DNA of 64,000 nt, from the NCBI GenBank assembly GCA_947493325.1, contig CANLQI010000001.1:252501-316500 (forward strand), given 5' to 3'. Positions 1 through 9,047 of this stretch are shown in pieces. Positions within the stretch are counted from its first letter, which is position 1; each line of letters begins with the position of its first letter. The notes beneath the pieces were generated by a model, which saw only the letters and a list, made by a program, of their open reading frames with translations, searched no databases and was not told the origin of the DNA. The translations under genes were made by a program, and so were the position numbers. The DNA is from an uncultured Sphingomonadaceae bacterium. Lineage in GTDB: Bacteria > Pseudomonadota > Alphaproteobacteria > Sphingomonadales > Sphingomonadaceae.

Positions 1-172
1 CACGGCAAACTGCAAAACCATGCAATCGAGCGGGAATGCCGCCTTGGACGCTTCCACATGTCAGCTGGTCGAGGCGCGGTTTCGCTATACGCCCGCGCGC
101 AACGCTTCGGGAGATACGGTGCCTGATGTTACAGGCTGGAAACAGGTCTGGTGGGTTGGAAAGCGCAGGTAG
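1..172 (+). CDS. 3' end of a TonB C-terminal-domain-like protein (partial)
   Basis: The frame is open from base 2 to a TAG stop at 170-172, giving the last 56 codons of a gene that starts outside the window. Visible residues include LDASTCQLVEARFRY and, at the very end, GWKQVWWV. A conserved cysteine followed by a strand with an ARF motif and a late tryptophan-rich strand is the pattern I know from the C-terminal domain of sphingomonad energy-transducer (TonB-family) proteins. Such proteins span the periplasm and energise outer-membrane receptors. The identification rests on this short stretch only. The gene converges on the OxyR-like gene, with a 15-bp gap between the stop codons. Confidence 0.5.
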   Translation, partial: TANCKTMQSSGNAALDASTCQLVEARFRYTPARNASGDTVPDVTGWKQVWWVGKRR

Positions 173-187
173 CGCCGGATTGGAAAG

Positions 188-1090
188 CTATGCCAATATC
201 CTGCGTGCTTCCTGCCGCACGGCATCCGCTATGTCACGAAATGCGCCGCTGTAAGATGCGCCTTTGCGCCACAGCGCGACAATTGAACGCTCTGCGGACC
301 ATCCGCGTACTTCCAGTTTTTTAACGATATTCTCGCCGCCGACTTCGGAGCGCATGTAAAGCTCCGGCAGCACCGCCACGCCCAGGCCAGACCCCGCCAT
401 CTGGCGAAGGCTATCCAGACTGGTGCCTTCATAGTCATGCAGCAATTGCGCGCTCAGATCGTCGCAGATGTTTTCCACCTGCTTGTGGAAATGGTGACGG
501 CGATCAAGGCTCAATATCCTGCTGCCGGCCATATCCTGACGGCGGATGATTGCCTGACCGAGCAGCGGATGATCGGGCTTTGCAACCAGATACAGTTTTT
601 CCCGAAATAACGCTTCCACTTCCACATCTGTGCCGCGCACTGACAGCGGTGTGACCACCATATCGAGCGCACCGCGCCGTAATTCGGCGAGTTGCTCATC
701 GGGAATTCCTTCACGGATATACATATGCATTTCGGGGTGTTGCCTGTGCAATTGGGCGATAATATTGGGCATCAGATATGGCCCAAGCGTGGGCGTAACG
801 CCAAAACGAATTGTCCCTGTCATCGCCTGATCCGAACGTTTTGCCAGCTTTTCTATATCCCCCACTTCCCGTAGTACACTGCGCGCACGATCCGCGATTT
901 CGCGGCCGATGGGGGTCAATTGCACGGGCGCCTGCCCGCGTTCAATAAGCACCGCACCAAGCCGCTGTTCGAGCGTTTTGAGCTGCTGGCTAAGGGTAGG
1001 CTGCGACACATTGAGTGATGCGGCTGCACGGCCAAAATGTTTGAGATCATCAACGGCGGTAAGATACTGAAATTGGCGCAACGTGGGCAT
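188..1090 (-). CDS. OxyR-like LysR-family regulator lacking the first redox cysteine
   Basis: A 300-residue LysR-type regulator. The N-terminal winged helix-turn-helix (MPTLRQFQYLTAVDDLKHFGR, SQPTLSQQLKTLE) and the substrate-binding fold that follows match the OxyR branch. I start it at 1090 rather than 1138 because GGAGAA lies seven bases upstream and MPTLRQFQYL is the usual OxyR beginning. Aligned with E. coli OxyR by spacing, the segment LSLDRRHHFHKQVENIC keeps the second redox cysteine (here Cys209, equal to Cys208). It has histidine (His200) where the peroxidatic Cys199 should be. Cys209 is the only cysteine in the protein, so an OxyR-type disulfide switch cannot form within one subunit. 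The fold assignment is firm; peroxide sensing is doubtful. Confidence 0.85.
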   Translation of the reverse strand: MPTLRQFQYLTAVDDLKHFGRAAASLNVSQPTLSQQLKTLEQRLGAVLIERGQAPVQLTPIGREIADRARSVLREVGDIEKLAKRSDQAMTGTIRFGVTPTLGPYLMPNIIAQLHRQHPEMHMYIREGIPDEQLAELRRGALDMVVTPLSVRGTDVEVEALFREKLYLVAKPDHPLLGQAIIRRQDMAGSRILSLDRRHHFHKQVENICDDLSAQLLHDYEGTSLDSLRQMAGSGLGVAVLPELYMRSEVGGENIVKKLEVRGWSAERSIVALWRKGASYSGAFRDIADAVRQEARRILA

Positions 1091-1200
1091 AAACTTCTCC
1101 AATAGATAAAATCTATCAAAAACATATGTAGCTTTCAATTGGAATTATCACCGCCACCTCCCCAAATAGAATGTGTCCCATAGTCACAAGGAGAATGCCG

Positions 1201-1380
1201 ATGCAAAATTATCTGGAAAAATTAAAGGAACAGCACCGCATGCTGAACCGGAAAATTGACAACCGGAAAGCCGCTGGCAGCCAATCTGACATGCCGCGTC
1301 TTAAACGCATGCGTCTCCGACTGAAAGACCAGATTTCTGCTCTTAAACAGCAGATGCAGCCACGTTCCACAAGCAGGTGA
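1201..1380 (+). CDS. YdcH-family (DUF465) small protein
   Basis: A 59-residue, highly charged and probably fully helical protein. The core LKRMRLRLKDQISALK is the hallmark of the DUF465/YdcH family, small coiled-coil proteins of unknown function that are widespread in proteobacteria. AAGGAGA lies 7-8 bases upstream of the ATG at 1201. A second in-frame ATG at 1195 is too close to that ribosome-binding site to be preferred. The gene stands alone, divergent from the OxyR-like gene, with about 110 bp between them for both promoters. A strong inverted repeat follows the stop codon. Confidence 0.8.
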   Translation: MQNYLEKLKEQHRMLNRKIDNRKAAGSQSDMPRLKRMRLRLKDQISALKQQMQPRSTSR

Positions 1381-1388
1381 ACGTGGCC

Positions 1389-1435
1389 GGGCGACGCTCT
1401 GATCTATCCTCCCTCCCAAAGATCAGGCGTCGCCC
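1389..1435 (+). terminator. Strong hairpin after the YdcH-family gene
   Basis: Left arm GGGCGACGCTCTGATCT (1389-1405) and right arm AGATCAGGCGTCGCCC (1420-1435) pair along 16 bases with one bulged base, around a 14-base pyrimidine-rich loop. There is no clear T-run after it, so an intrinsic terminator is only one possibility; a transcript-protecting 3' hairpin is another. Confidence 0.5.
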
Positions 1436-1503
1436 CACTTGCTTCATATAGCTCTCCCATCTACACCCCTATATTATCATTTCATTTACTGCCGGAGTAA
1501 TTC

Positions 1504-2718
1504 ATGCCGACACGTGCTGCTGCCATGCTCAATGATTTCCTGAAAAAAGAAAGTGCGGGCGGAATTCTGCTAATGTTGGCTGCTTTCGCGGCGATTGTTA
1601 TCGCGAATAGCCCGCTTGCGAATCTCTATGCGAATTTGCTGAACACTCCGGTCGTCATGGGGGCAGGCAGTCTGGTGATCGACAAGCCGCTTTTGCTGTG
1701 GATCAATGATGCCCTGATGGCGATCTTCTTTTTCCTGATCGGGCTGGAGGTCAAACGTGAAGTTTTGACGGGCCAGCTTGCGAGCTGGAAACAGGCTTCA
1801 CTGCCCCTGTTCGCGGCGATTGGCGGAATTGTCCTGCCGGCGCTCGTTTTTGTCGCAATCAACAGCGGCACTCCGGAAAATATGAATGGCTGGGCTATCC
1901 CGGCGGCGACCGATATTGCCTTTGCGCTGGGCATATTGGCTTTGCTCGGCTCGCGGGTGCCGGTGGCGCTCAAGGCGCTGTTGCTGGCGATCGCCATTAT
2001 TGACGATATCGCTGCGATCATGATTATCGCGCTATTCTATACCGCAGAAATCAGCACGGCGGCGCTCGGCTATGGCGCACTTGCGCTGGCTGGATTATTT
2101 ATCTGCAACCGTTTCAAAATAGCGCGCACATTGCCCTATCTGCTGCTTGGTGGAATATTGTGGGTCTGTGTCCTGAAATCCGGTGTGCACGCTACATTGG
2201 CGGGCGTTGCGGCGGCATTTATGATCCCGATGGTTTCGGGGGATGAAAAACCGCTGGAGCGTATGGAGCACGCACTGCACCCATGGGCAGCGTTCTTCAT
2301 TGTGCCCGTATTTGCTTTCGCCAATGCAGGCGTGTCTTTTGCCGGCGTAGAGGCTTCGGCATTTCTGCAGCCCCTGCCGCTCGGCATTGCCCTGGGCCTG
2401 ATTATCGGGAAACAGCTTGGCATCTTCGGCTTCGCGTTTGCCGCCGTGAAAATGGGCTTTGCGAACCTGCCTGCCAGTATTAACTGGAAACAGATTTACG
2501 GCCTGTCATGCATCGCCGGTGTCGGTTTTACGATGAGCCTGTTTATCGGCAATCTGGCGTTCGACAATGAAGCGCAGATAGCGATGGTGAAAATCGGTGT
2601 GCTGTCCGGATCGCTGGTCGCAGCACTGCTCGGCTACGGCATATTGCGCACGCAGCCGGTATTGGCAGAGGCCGATACAGACAATACAGATACGGGTGAC
2701 AGTCCCAACGTTCAGTAA
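1504..2718 (+). CDS. nhaA: Na+/H+ antiporter NhaA
   Basis: A 404-residue inner-membrane protein of about twelve helices, close to the usual NhaA length. NhaA exchanges two external protons for one internal sodium ion and protects against salt and alkaline stress. Diagnostic segments are the N-terminal FLKKESAGGILLML, the helix with PAATDIAFALGILALLGSR and the ion-binding helix AIIDDIAAIMIIALFY, whose paired aspartates correspond to Asp163/Asp164 of E. coli NhaA. CCGGAGTAATTC precedes the ATG. The C-terminal tail is short and acidic. It converges on the ABC-F gene, with seven bases between the stop codons. Confidence 0.97.
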   Translation: MPTRAAAMLNDFLKKESAGGILLMLAAFAAIVIANSPLANLYANLLNTPVVMGAGSLVIDKPLLLWINDALMAIFFFLIGLEVKREVLTGQLASWKQASLPLFAAIGGIVLPALVFVAINSGTPENMNGWAIPAATDIAFALGILALLGSRVPVALKALLLAIAIIDDIAAIMIIALFYTAEISTAALGYGALALAGLFICNRFKIARTLPYLLLGGILWVCVLKSGVHATLAGVAAAFMIPMVSGDEKPLERMEHALHPWAAFFIVPVFAFANAGVSFAGVEASAFLQPLPLGIALGLIIGKQLGIFGFAFAAVKMGFANLPASINWKQIYGLSCIAGVGFTMSLFIGNLAFDNEAQIAMVKIGVLSGSLVAALLGYGILRTQPVLAEADTDNTDTGDSPNVQ

Positions 2719-2725
2719 ACCCTGA

Positions 2726-4597
2726 CTAGGCTGCACTTTCCAATGCTTCGCTGGCCTTAACCCATTTATTTTCCGCCTTTTCCAGTGCATCGGCTGCCTT
2801 GGCGCGCAATATCATGAGGTCGGACATGGGCTTGCCTGCATATTGTGCCGCGGCTTTGTCTGGCGCGAACATGGCTTCGTCAATGGCACGTATTTCCTGC
2901 GCGAAGCGCTCCATTTCCTTCTCGGCAGATTTGACGGCATTCGTGAGTTTCTGGCTTTGCTTGCGCTTTTCGGCGGCTGCCCGGCGGGCTTCCTTGCGTG
3001 ACTGTCCGCTGTTTTCTTTCCGGTCGGCATTATCATCATCGCCGCGCAGCACCAGCTCGGTATAATCATCCAGCGTGCCTGCAAATTCACGCGCTGTGCC
3101 TTCTGCCACCAGAAATAACCGGTCTGCTGTCAGCTCCAGCATGTGCCGGTCATGGCTCACCAGAATAACCGCACCCGCATAGGCATTGAGCGCCTGCACC
3201 AGCGCCTCGCGTGCATCTACATCCAGGTGGTTGGTCGGCTCGTCGAGGATCAGCAGGTGCGGCGCATCACGTGTGATCAGCGCCAGTGCGAGCCGAGCGC
3301 GCTCGCCGCCCGACAGCTTGCCGACCTCGACCAGCGCCTTGTCGCCTGAAAACCCGAACCGTCCCAATTGGCCGCGCACCGCGCCCGGCTTGGCGTCTGG
3401 CATCAACCGCGTCATATGCGCGACGGGCGTCTCATCGCGGTCAAGCTCTTCCACCTGATACTGCGTGAAATACCCTATATTGAGCTTGCCCGATTTATTG
3501 ATCACGCCGGTTTTCGTTTCAAGCTGCCCCGCCATCAGGCGCGCCAGGGTCGTTTTACCATTGCCGTTTTGACCCAGCAGTGCAATCCGGTCCTCTGGGT
3601 CGAGCCGGATATTCAGGCCGGACAGGATGATCTTGTCGCCATATCCGGCCGCGGCATCGTCCATGGTCACGAGCGGCGGGCGCAGTTCATTGGGGCCAGG
3701 AAAATCAAAACTGAGCGTAGGGTCATCGACCATTTCGGCAATCGGCTGCATCCGCGCCAGCGCCTTGATCCGGCTTTGCGCCTGTTTTGCGCTATGTGCC
3801 TTGGTGCGCCAGCGGTCGACAAAGGCCTGTAATTTGTCCCGCTGCGCAATTTGCCGCGTGCGTGCTGATTCAGCCTGTGCCTGCCGTTCTGCGCGCTGTT
3901 TTTCAAATGAATCGTAACCGCCTGTGTAAAGCGTGGTCTTACCGCCCTGTAGGTGCAGGATATGATCGGCCACTTTGTTGAGCAAATCGCGTTCATGGCT
4001 GATAACCAAAATCGTCGCTTGATAACTGCGCAGAAAGTTTTCGAGCCAGAGCGTTGCTTCGAGATCAAGATGGTTGGATGGTTCGTCGAGTAGCAGGATA
4101 TCGGGGCGGGAAAACAGCAATGCGGCAAGCGCGACGCGCATGCGCCAACCGCCTGAAAAACTGTCCATCGGCTGCCCCTGCGCATCATGATCGAAACCCA
4201 GCCCATCCAGTATCCGTGCCGCGCGGGCCGGGGCGCTGTGCGCGTCGATGACGTTGAGCCGTTCGTGAATCTCCGCAATCCGCATGGGATCATCTGCGCT
4301 TTCTGCTTCGGCAAGCAGTGCGGTGCGTTCCGCATCTGCTGCCAATACGGTGTCCAGCGGACTGGTACTGCCTGCGGGCGCTTCCTGTGCGATATAGCCC
4401 ATGCGCGCATCACTAGGCATATCCACCGCGCCATCATCGGCTTCCAGCATGCCGGCAATCACGCGCATCAATGTCGATTTGCCCGCGCCATTACGGCCAA
4501 TAAACCCGACGCGCGCGCCCGGCGGTATGGATGCGCTGGCGCCCTCCAAAATAGTCGCGCCGCCCAGACGGACGGTGATGTTCTGAAATGCGAGCAC
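2726..4597 (-). CDS. ABC-F family ATPase (YheS/Uup-like)
   Basis: A 623-residue soluble protein with two ABC ATPase domains and no membrane segment, the ABC-F architecture. Members act on ribosomes, in translation control or antibiotic protection. The first Walker A is GRNGAGKST (about residues 36-44) and the second is GQNGNGKTT (about 340-348). The signature motifs are SGGWRMRVALA and LSGGERARLAL. The Walker B motifs are LLLDEPSNHLD and LILDEPTNHLD. Between the domains is the charged helical linker (DKLQAFVDRWRTKAHSAKQA) typical of ABC-F. The C-terminal 100 residues form a Lys/Glu/Ala-rich coiled coil, as in YheS. The start is a GTG at 4597 that overlaps the stop of yaiI by one base, so the two are translationally coupled. 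Confidence 0.93.
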   Translation of the reverse strand: MLAFQNITVRLGGATILEGASASIPPGARVGFIGRNGAGKSTLMRVIAGMLEADDGAVDMPSDARMGYIAQEAPAGSTSPLDTVLAADAERTALLAEAESADDPMRIAEIHERLNVIDAHSAPARAARILDGLGFDHDAQGQPMDSFSGGWRMRVALAALLFSRPDILLLDEPSNHLDLEATLWLENFLRSYQATILVISHERDLLNKVADHILHLQGGKTTLYTGGYDSFEKQRAERQAQAESARTRQIAQRDKLQAFVDRWRTKAHSAKQAQSRIKALARMQPIAEMVDDPTLSFDFPGPNELRPPLVTMDDAAAGYGDKIILSGLNIRLDPEDRIALLGQNGNGKTTLARLMAGQLETKTGVINKSGKLNIGYFTQYQVEELDRDETPVAHMTRLMPDAKPGAVRGQLGRFGFSGDKALVEVGKLSGGERARLALALITRDAPHLLILDEPTNHLDVDAREALVQALNAYAGAVILVSHDRHMLELTADRLFLVAEGTAREFAGTLDDYTELVLRGDDDNADRKENSGQSRKEARRAAAEKRKQSQKLTNAVKSAEKEMERFAQEIRAIDEAMFAPDKAAAQYAGKPMSDLMILRAKAADALEKAENKWVKASEALESAA

Positions 4598-5076
4598 TAG
4601 GTTTTCCTCTGAATCTGTGTCACCGCAAGGTCGAGCGCGGACAGGAAGCGTGAGTGGTCCGCTTTGCTGAAGGGCGGCGGCCCGCCGATATTCTCACCCA
4701 CAGCGCCTGCGCGCAAATCGGCCATAATGGCGCGCGTCGCCACTGCCGCGCCTATGGAGTTTTCCGTAAATGCCTTGCCATTTGGCGCGAGCACTGTGCT
4801 GCCGGATTTCAGGCAGCGGTCCGCGAGCAGGATGTCCGCCGTAATGACTATGGCGCGGCCATGGGTCTGTTCAGCGATATAATCGTCAGCGGCGTCGAAA
4901 CTGTCGCTGACCACCTGACGCGAAATAAGCGGATGCCGCGGGATGCGCATAAAACTGTTGCTGACCACAATGACCGGAATGTCATAACGATAGGCGACTT
5001 TATACACTTCATCCTTTACCGGGCAGGCATCGGCATCGATAAATATCTGAACAGGATGGGCAGCGCTTTCGGACAT
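4597..5076 (-). CDS. YaiI/YqxD family protein (UPF0178, DUF188)
   Basis: A 159-residue protein beginning with a short polar segment, then IFIDADACPVKDEVYKVA. The D-A-D-A-C-P motif defines the YaiI/YqxD (DUF188) family, which has a PIN-like nuclease fold but no settled physiological role. A later conserved block, VVSDSFDAADDYIAE, and ITADILLADRCL supply the acidic residues expected of that fold. It lies directly upstream of, and overlaps by one base, the ABC-F gene. The upstream neighbour phoD ends 24 bases before its start, on the same strand. Confidence 0.9.
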   Translation of the reverse strand: MSESAAHPVQIFIDADACPVKDEVYKVAYRYDIPVIVVSNSFMRIPRHPLISRQVVSDSFDAADDYIAEQTHGRAIVITADILLADRCLKSGSTVLAPNGKAFTENSIGAAVATRAIMADLRAGAVGENIGGPPPFSKADHSRFLSALDLAVTQIQRKT

Positions 5077-5100
5077 GTGCCTGCCATATGCGGCAAATCG

Positions 5101-6738
5101 CTATGCCGCAACCATTTGCCGCCTGCCGCGCTGGACCGAAAATGATTTTGTGCCGAGCAGAGCCGTAGACTTTTCCGTGATGGTGGCAAGGTTATGGAAA
5201 TGGCTGGTCGCCATATAGGGGGTCAGCGTTACGGACATATAGCCGCGATGCGCAATATCGGTCCATTTGAGCGTGTCATTTGTCTCCATGAGCGCGCGCT
5301 CGACCTTGTCCGCCGGTATGCCCTTGGTAAAGCTTTCAAAACCGGGAGACGTGACGCTTTGCCCCGCAAACTCAACGCCGACAGCATGTCCATCATGCTC
5401 CAGATCAAATGCCCAGCTGTTATGGCTGTCCCCGGACAGCATAATCAGATCGCTTTCGGCCTGCTGCGCTGCCGCAAGGGCTTTGCGCCGCGCCGCGGGA
5501 TAGCCGTCCCATGCGTCGAAATTGAACGGCATGCCCGCCTGTGCGGCCAGAACACCGATCTGCGCGCGTTGCTTGATAAATCCGGGCGCGTCACCGGGTA
5601 TCCAGTTCGCAGTCTCATCCGGCAGGCGTAGCGGCCCCATCACGCATTGCTGCGCCCATATCTGCCAGCTTTTCCCCGATTTCTTTGAGGCCGCCATGCC
5701 ATTTGATAGCCATTGTTCCTGCGCACCGCCCAGCATGGAGCGGTTTTCATCCTGCCATACCTCGTTCTTAAACCGGGTCAGCGCGGCCTGCGCATCGCTT
5801 TTTCCGATCAGCGCGGCGGCCAGTTCCGCGGGTTCATCACGCCCGCTGATCCGGCTTTCGGTGCGGAAAATAGTGGCGAGGTCGCCAATTTCATATTTTG
5901 TATATTGCGGCGCATTTTCGGCGCGGTCGCGTACCGGCATCCATTCGCGGTACACCTGCTCCGCCATTTTCTTGCGCACTGTCCAGTCGCCTTCGCCCGG
6001 ATCATGATTTTGCGCGCCGCCAGTCCAGGCATCGTTGGTAAGCTCATGGTCGTCCCATTGCGCAACCATCGGATATACCTGGTGCAGCCGCTGCAGATCG
6101 GGGTCGGCGCGGTAAGATGCATAGCGCAGGCGGTAATCGGCCAAATCCAGTGTTTCATGATCCGGCTGGATCAGGCGGCCTGGCAGCGCGTCTTTCAGGC
6201 TTGGATAGGTGCCGCGCGGATATTCATACAGATAATCGCCCAGATGCAGAATCAGGTCGAGATCATTGCGCGCGGCCGCATGGGCATAGGCATTGAAATA
6301 ACCGAACGGCAGGTTTGAACAGGAAAATACGCCCAGATTGAAACGCTGAGTGGGTCCATCAGGCAATGTGCGGGTGCGGCCTATCGGCGATATCTGTCCA
6401 TCGGGTGCGATGAAGCGATAGAAATACCAACGGTTCGGGGTCAGGCCGTCCAGTGTGATTTTGGCGATATGGTCGCGCGCGCCAGATGCCGTCACGCTGC
6501 CGCCGCTGACTTTGCGTATAAAATTCAGGTCTTCTGAAATTTCGGCGGTCAGCCGGGTGTCACCGGCACTTGCAAATCGCGTCCAGAGCAGCACCGAATG
6601 CGCATCCGGTTCGCCGCTCGCCACACTATGTGTAAATCCCTGCCGCAGCATCGACGTGGCAAATCCGGGTGTCGCCATCGCCCCCAGGCCAAGCGTTGCA
6701 CCTTTGATCAGCAGTCGGCGGTCAATATCTGATTTCAT
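5101..6738 (-). CDS. phoD: PhoD-family alkaline phosphatase/phosphodiesterase
   Basis: A 545-residue secreted metallophosphatase. The N-terminus DRRLLIKGATLGLGAMA is a twin-arginine signal, so export should be by the Tat route in folded form. PhoD motifs seen in order are VASGEPDAHSVLLWTRF (N-terminal beta domain), HLGDYLYEY, QWDDHELTNDAW and LSGDSHNSWAF. These supply the Asp, Asn and His ligands of the metal centre. The enzyme releases phosphate from mono- and diesters. It lies ten bases after the thiolase-like gene, at the end of the run that begins with gspC and its Pho box. It could therefore be induced by phosphate limitation and might itself be a type II secretion substrate; that last point is inference. 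Confidence 0.92.
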   Translation of the reverse strand: MKSDIDRRLLIKGATLGLGAMATPGFATSMLRQGFTHSVASGEPDAHSVLLWTRFASAGDTRLTAEISEDLNFIRKVSGGSVTASGARDHIAKITLDGLTPNRWYFYRFIAPDGQISPIGRTRTLPDGPTQRFNLGVFSCSNLPFGYFNAYAHAAARNDLDLILHLGDYLYEYPRGTYPSLKDALPGRLIQPDHETLDLADYRLRYASYRADPDLQRLHQVYPMVAQWDDHELTNDAWTGGAQNHDPGEGDWTVRKKMAEQVYREWMPVRDRAENAPQYTKYEIGDLATIFRTESRISGRDEPAELAAALIGKSDAQAALTRFKNEVWQDENRSMLGGAQEQWLSNGMAASKKSGKSWQIWAQQCVMGPLRLPDETANWIPGDAPGFIKQRAQIGVLAAQAGMPFNFDAWDGYPAARRKALAAAQQAESDLIMLSGDSHNSWAFDLEHDGHAVGVEFAGQSVTSPGFESFTKGIPADKVERALMETNDTLKWTDIAHRGYMSVTLTPYMATSHFHNLATITEKSTALLGTKSFSVQRGRRQMVAA

Positions 6739-6748
6739 GGCTTTGCTC

Positions 6749-8302
6749 TCACGATATGGCGGTAATAATATTTGTTCTTTCGTCTGCCCTGATATTGGCG
6801 GTGCGGCAGGCGGGGTCGTGCTCCGGGTCCAAAAGAGCCGCTATAACGGCATCCCTGCTAGCATCATTTGATGCCGTGCGTGCAACAATTCTGTTCCCTT
6901 CGAATATAGCTGTCACAATGGCGCGGTCTGCTGCGCCTTTGCGGTATGTAACCGTATAGCTCTCAATCTGCGCGGTGGTGTCCTGCGATATAGTGGCGAC
7001 AGGGGCCTCTGCGTCGATGTGCGCCTGAATGGCTGCACTGCTGACCGGCTGCCAGTCATGTGTCGGCTGCGCGGAATATATGCCGGCAGTCTGTTTCGAC
7101 AGAAAGCCGCCATTGGCCGCAATTAGCCCGAAATCATCGGGGTTGGCGCGCAATTTCGTCACCATCTCGGCAATCGCATGCATTGTATAATTATTGCCCG
7201 CCCCGCCAAAGAATGGCAGGCCGCCCGTAACCGTTAAATCCCTGTCACGCCAGTCCACGCCCAATGCTTCGGCGGCGATAAATACGGCGCACGGGAAGCA
7301 GCTATACAGGTCCATATGCGCCATATCTCTGGCAGATTTTCCCGCAGTTTCGAGTGCAAGTTTCAACACCCCTTCGGCTGCAAGCGACCGCGACAGATCA
7401 GCGCGCTGACTGACTGGTTGCTCGTTCGCCGCGGCATAGCTGTGCAGGTATATCCACTTGTCCGCCGCGATGCCGAGTTCGCGCGCCTTTCCCACCGAAG
7501 TCAAAATCAGGGCCGCACCCTGATTCACGGCATCCTGCGCCACATGCCATTTCAGATAGGGTTCTGCGATAGGATAATTCTCCGCAGATGGCGCCATAAG
7601 AAACTCTGCGCCGCGTTCCTGCCTGAATTGCGCATATGGATTGGCCGCGGCCACTTTGGAAAAACGGTGCCATAGCATCGCCATATCCGCCGCATGTTCT
7701 TCACGGCTTTTGCCGCGCCGCGCGCGCAGGGCATTTTCAAACAGCGGATATGTATGTGCAGGCGCGCCAATGCCGTTCGCCATTTCATATCCATTCAGCA
7801 GATGGCTGCCAAAACCGCGATCCTCTAACTCACCTTCACATGCATCATGCCAATCGAGCGTCATTCCCTGGCGCAAGGCCATTTTTGCCGCCGCTATGGC
7901 TTCGCCGCCAGTCAGAAGTACGGCCTGTGCGCGGCCTGCATGGATATCTTCGGCAAATTCGCTGACCATGGCTTGCGGTGCCTGTCCGCCCACCACGGAA
8001 TAGATCGCGCGGCGAGGCGAAATGCCATTTTCGCGTCCGACATAGCGGGGCAGGTTTTCACAAGTCCCGAATTTTTCCGCGCCGCGGACACCCGACATGG
8101 AATCCGCGAACAAGCGTGTTACAGCGATGACATCTATACTGTCAGCAATGGCATGCGCGCCGCAATCTTCCAATGCCCTGCGGGCGGCTTTGCTCATGAG
8201 TGATTGCGGGGAGGGTGCCGCAGCTGCATTGCAGCCATCCCAATGATCCACGCATTGCCCGGCTCCGACCAGTATCGGCGTATTCGGCGCAATATCATGC
8301 AT
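6749..8302 (-). CDS. Thiolase-like acetyl-CoA acetyltransferase family protein
   Basis: A 517-residue protein of the thiolase superfamily. It opens with TPILVGAGQCVDHW, a standard first strand of this group. It has the segments QAVLLTGGEAIAAAKMAL, DLYSCFPCAVFIAAEALG and LTVTGGLPFFGGAGNNYTMHAI, matching the distant acetyl-CoA acetyltransferase/lipid-transfer (SCP-x-like) branch found in many sphingomonads. The C-terminal 110 residues form an extra beta-rich domain. GGAGGA lies six bases upstream of the ATG. Its position between gspN (22-bp gap) and phoD (10-bp gap) is unexpected for a fatty-acid enzyme. Substrate is not predictable from sequence. Confidence 0.8.
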   Translation of the reverse strand: MHDIAPNTPILVGAGQCVDHWDGCNAAAAPSPQSLMSKAARRALEDCGAHAIADSIDVIAVTRLFADSMSGVRGAEKFGTCENLPRYVGRENGISPRRAIYSVVGGQAPQAMVSEFAEDIHAGRAQAVLLTGGEAIAAAKMALRQGMTLDWHDACEGELEDRGFGSHLLNGYEMANGIGAPAHTYPLFENALRARRGKSREEHAADMAMLWHRFSKVAAANPYAQFRQERGAEFLMAPSAENYPIAEPYLKWHVAQDAVNQGAALILTSVGKARELGIAADKWIYLHSYAAANEQPVSQRADLSRSLAAEGVLKLALETAGKSARDMAHMDLYSCFPCAVFIAAEALGVDWRDRDLTVTGGLPFFGGAGNNYTMHAIAEMVTKLRANPDDFGLIAANGGFLSKQTAGIYSAQPTHDWQPVSSAAIQAHIDAEAPVATISQDTTAQIESYTVTYRKGAADRAIVTAIFEGNRIVARTASNDASRDAVIAALLDPEHDPACRTANIRADERTNIITAIS

Positions 8303-8324
8303 GGATATTCCTCCCCCGAAACTT

Positions 8325-9047
8325 TTAAAATTGACCTGTAGCCACCAGCCTCAGGCTGTTTCCGGTGGTACTGAAGCCCAGACCACCGAGTGGGGCCGCA
8401 AGTTCGGGTGAAATATCGTCAATAATGAATACAGCTTCATAGCGGCCACCTTCGCGGATGGTCAGTTCCAGCTTTTCCAGGCCCGACTGCCCGACCAGCG
8501 GCACAAAAAGCGCGCCATTGCGGCATGCAATCTTGCCTGACAATCCGCGCGACAGATTCAGGCCGGGCAGGCCCTGCTGCACATTGACCCGCACCGTACC
8601 TCTGGCCTCCACACATTTCCCTCCGTGTATTTCGGCATTTACATTCTCCAGCTGTATGCTGGACACAGGCACAGGCGCGAACACACCGCGCGTGGCAATG
8701 TCGGCGCTGGCGCTGCGGACAGTCAGCATATCGCCCCTGCTACCCACTATGGCGTTCAGCGCGGGGGACTGGCCATTCTGCGCTCTGTGCAGCGCCATTT
8801 CGGTTTTGCCTGTCAGCAGCGGTAGCGGGCGGAGCCGGGCATCCACATTGCCCAGCGGCAGATTGCCGATATGCAGATCCCCAAGCTGCCCTGCCCAGAT
8901 TGCGCCCTCAACAGTCCGCGCCGACACGCCGCGCTGCTCCAATCCGCTGAGGCCGAGAGCGACGCGCAATGGCATGAAAATCAGGAGGCATAGCAACAGC
9001 AGGCCAGCAATAATCGCTATGCGTTTCAGGGTGATATGCTGTATCAT
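8325..9047 (-). CDS. gspN: Type II secretion system protein GspN
   Basis: A 240-residue protein with one N-terminal membrane helix (IAIIAGLLLLCLLIFMPLRV) followed by a periplasmic beta-rich domain. The blocks SARTVEGAIWAGQLGDLHIG and PLGNVDARLRPLPLLTG are typical of GspN, an accessory component whose exact role is not settled. Its ATG overlaps the gspM stop as ATGA. It is the last secretion gene of the run gspC-D-E-F-G-L-M-N. Confidence 0.9.
   Translation of the reverse strand: MIQHITLKRIAIIAGLLLLCLLIFMPLRVALGLSGLEQRGVSARTVEGAIWAGQLGDLHIGNLPLGNVDARLRPLPLLTGKTEMALHRAQNGQSPALNAIVGSRGDMLTVRSASADIATRGVFAPVPVSSIQLENVNAEIHGGKCVEARGTVRVNVQQGLPGLNLSRGLSGKIACRNGALFVPLVGQSGLEKLELTIREGGRYEAVFIIDDISPELAAPLGGLGFSTTGNSLRLVATGQF

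Noticed and set aside
3667-4458. 263-residue open frame in another frame of the ABC-F gene
   Set aside because: It lies fully inside the ABC-F coding region, and its composition (many Arg, Cys and Trp) is that of a shifted frame.
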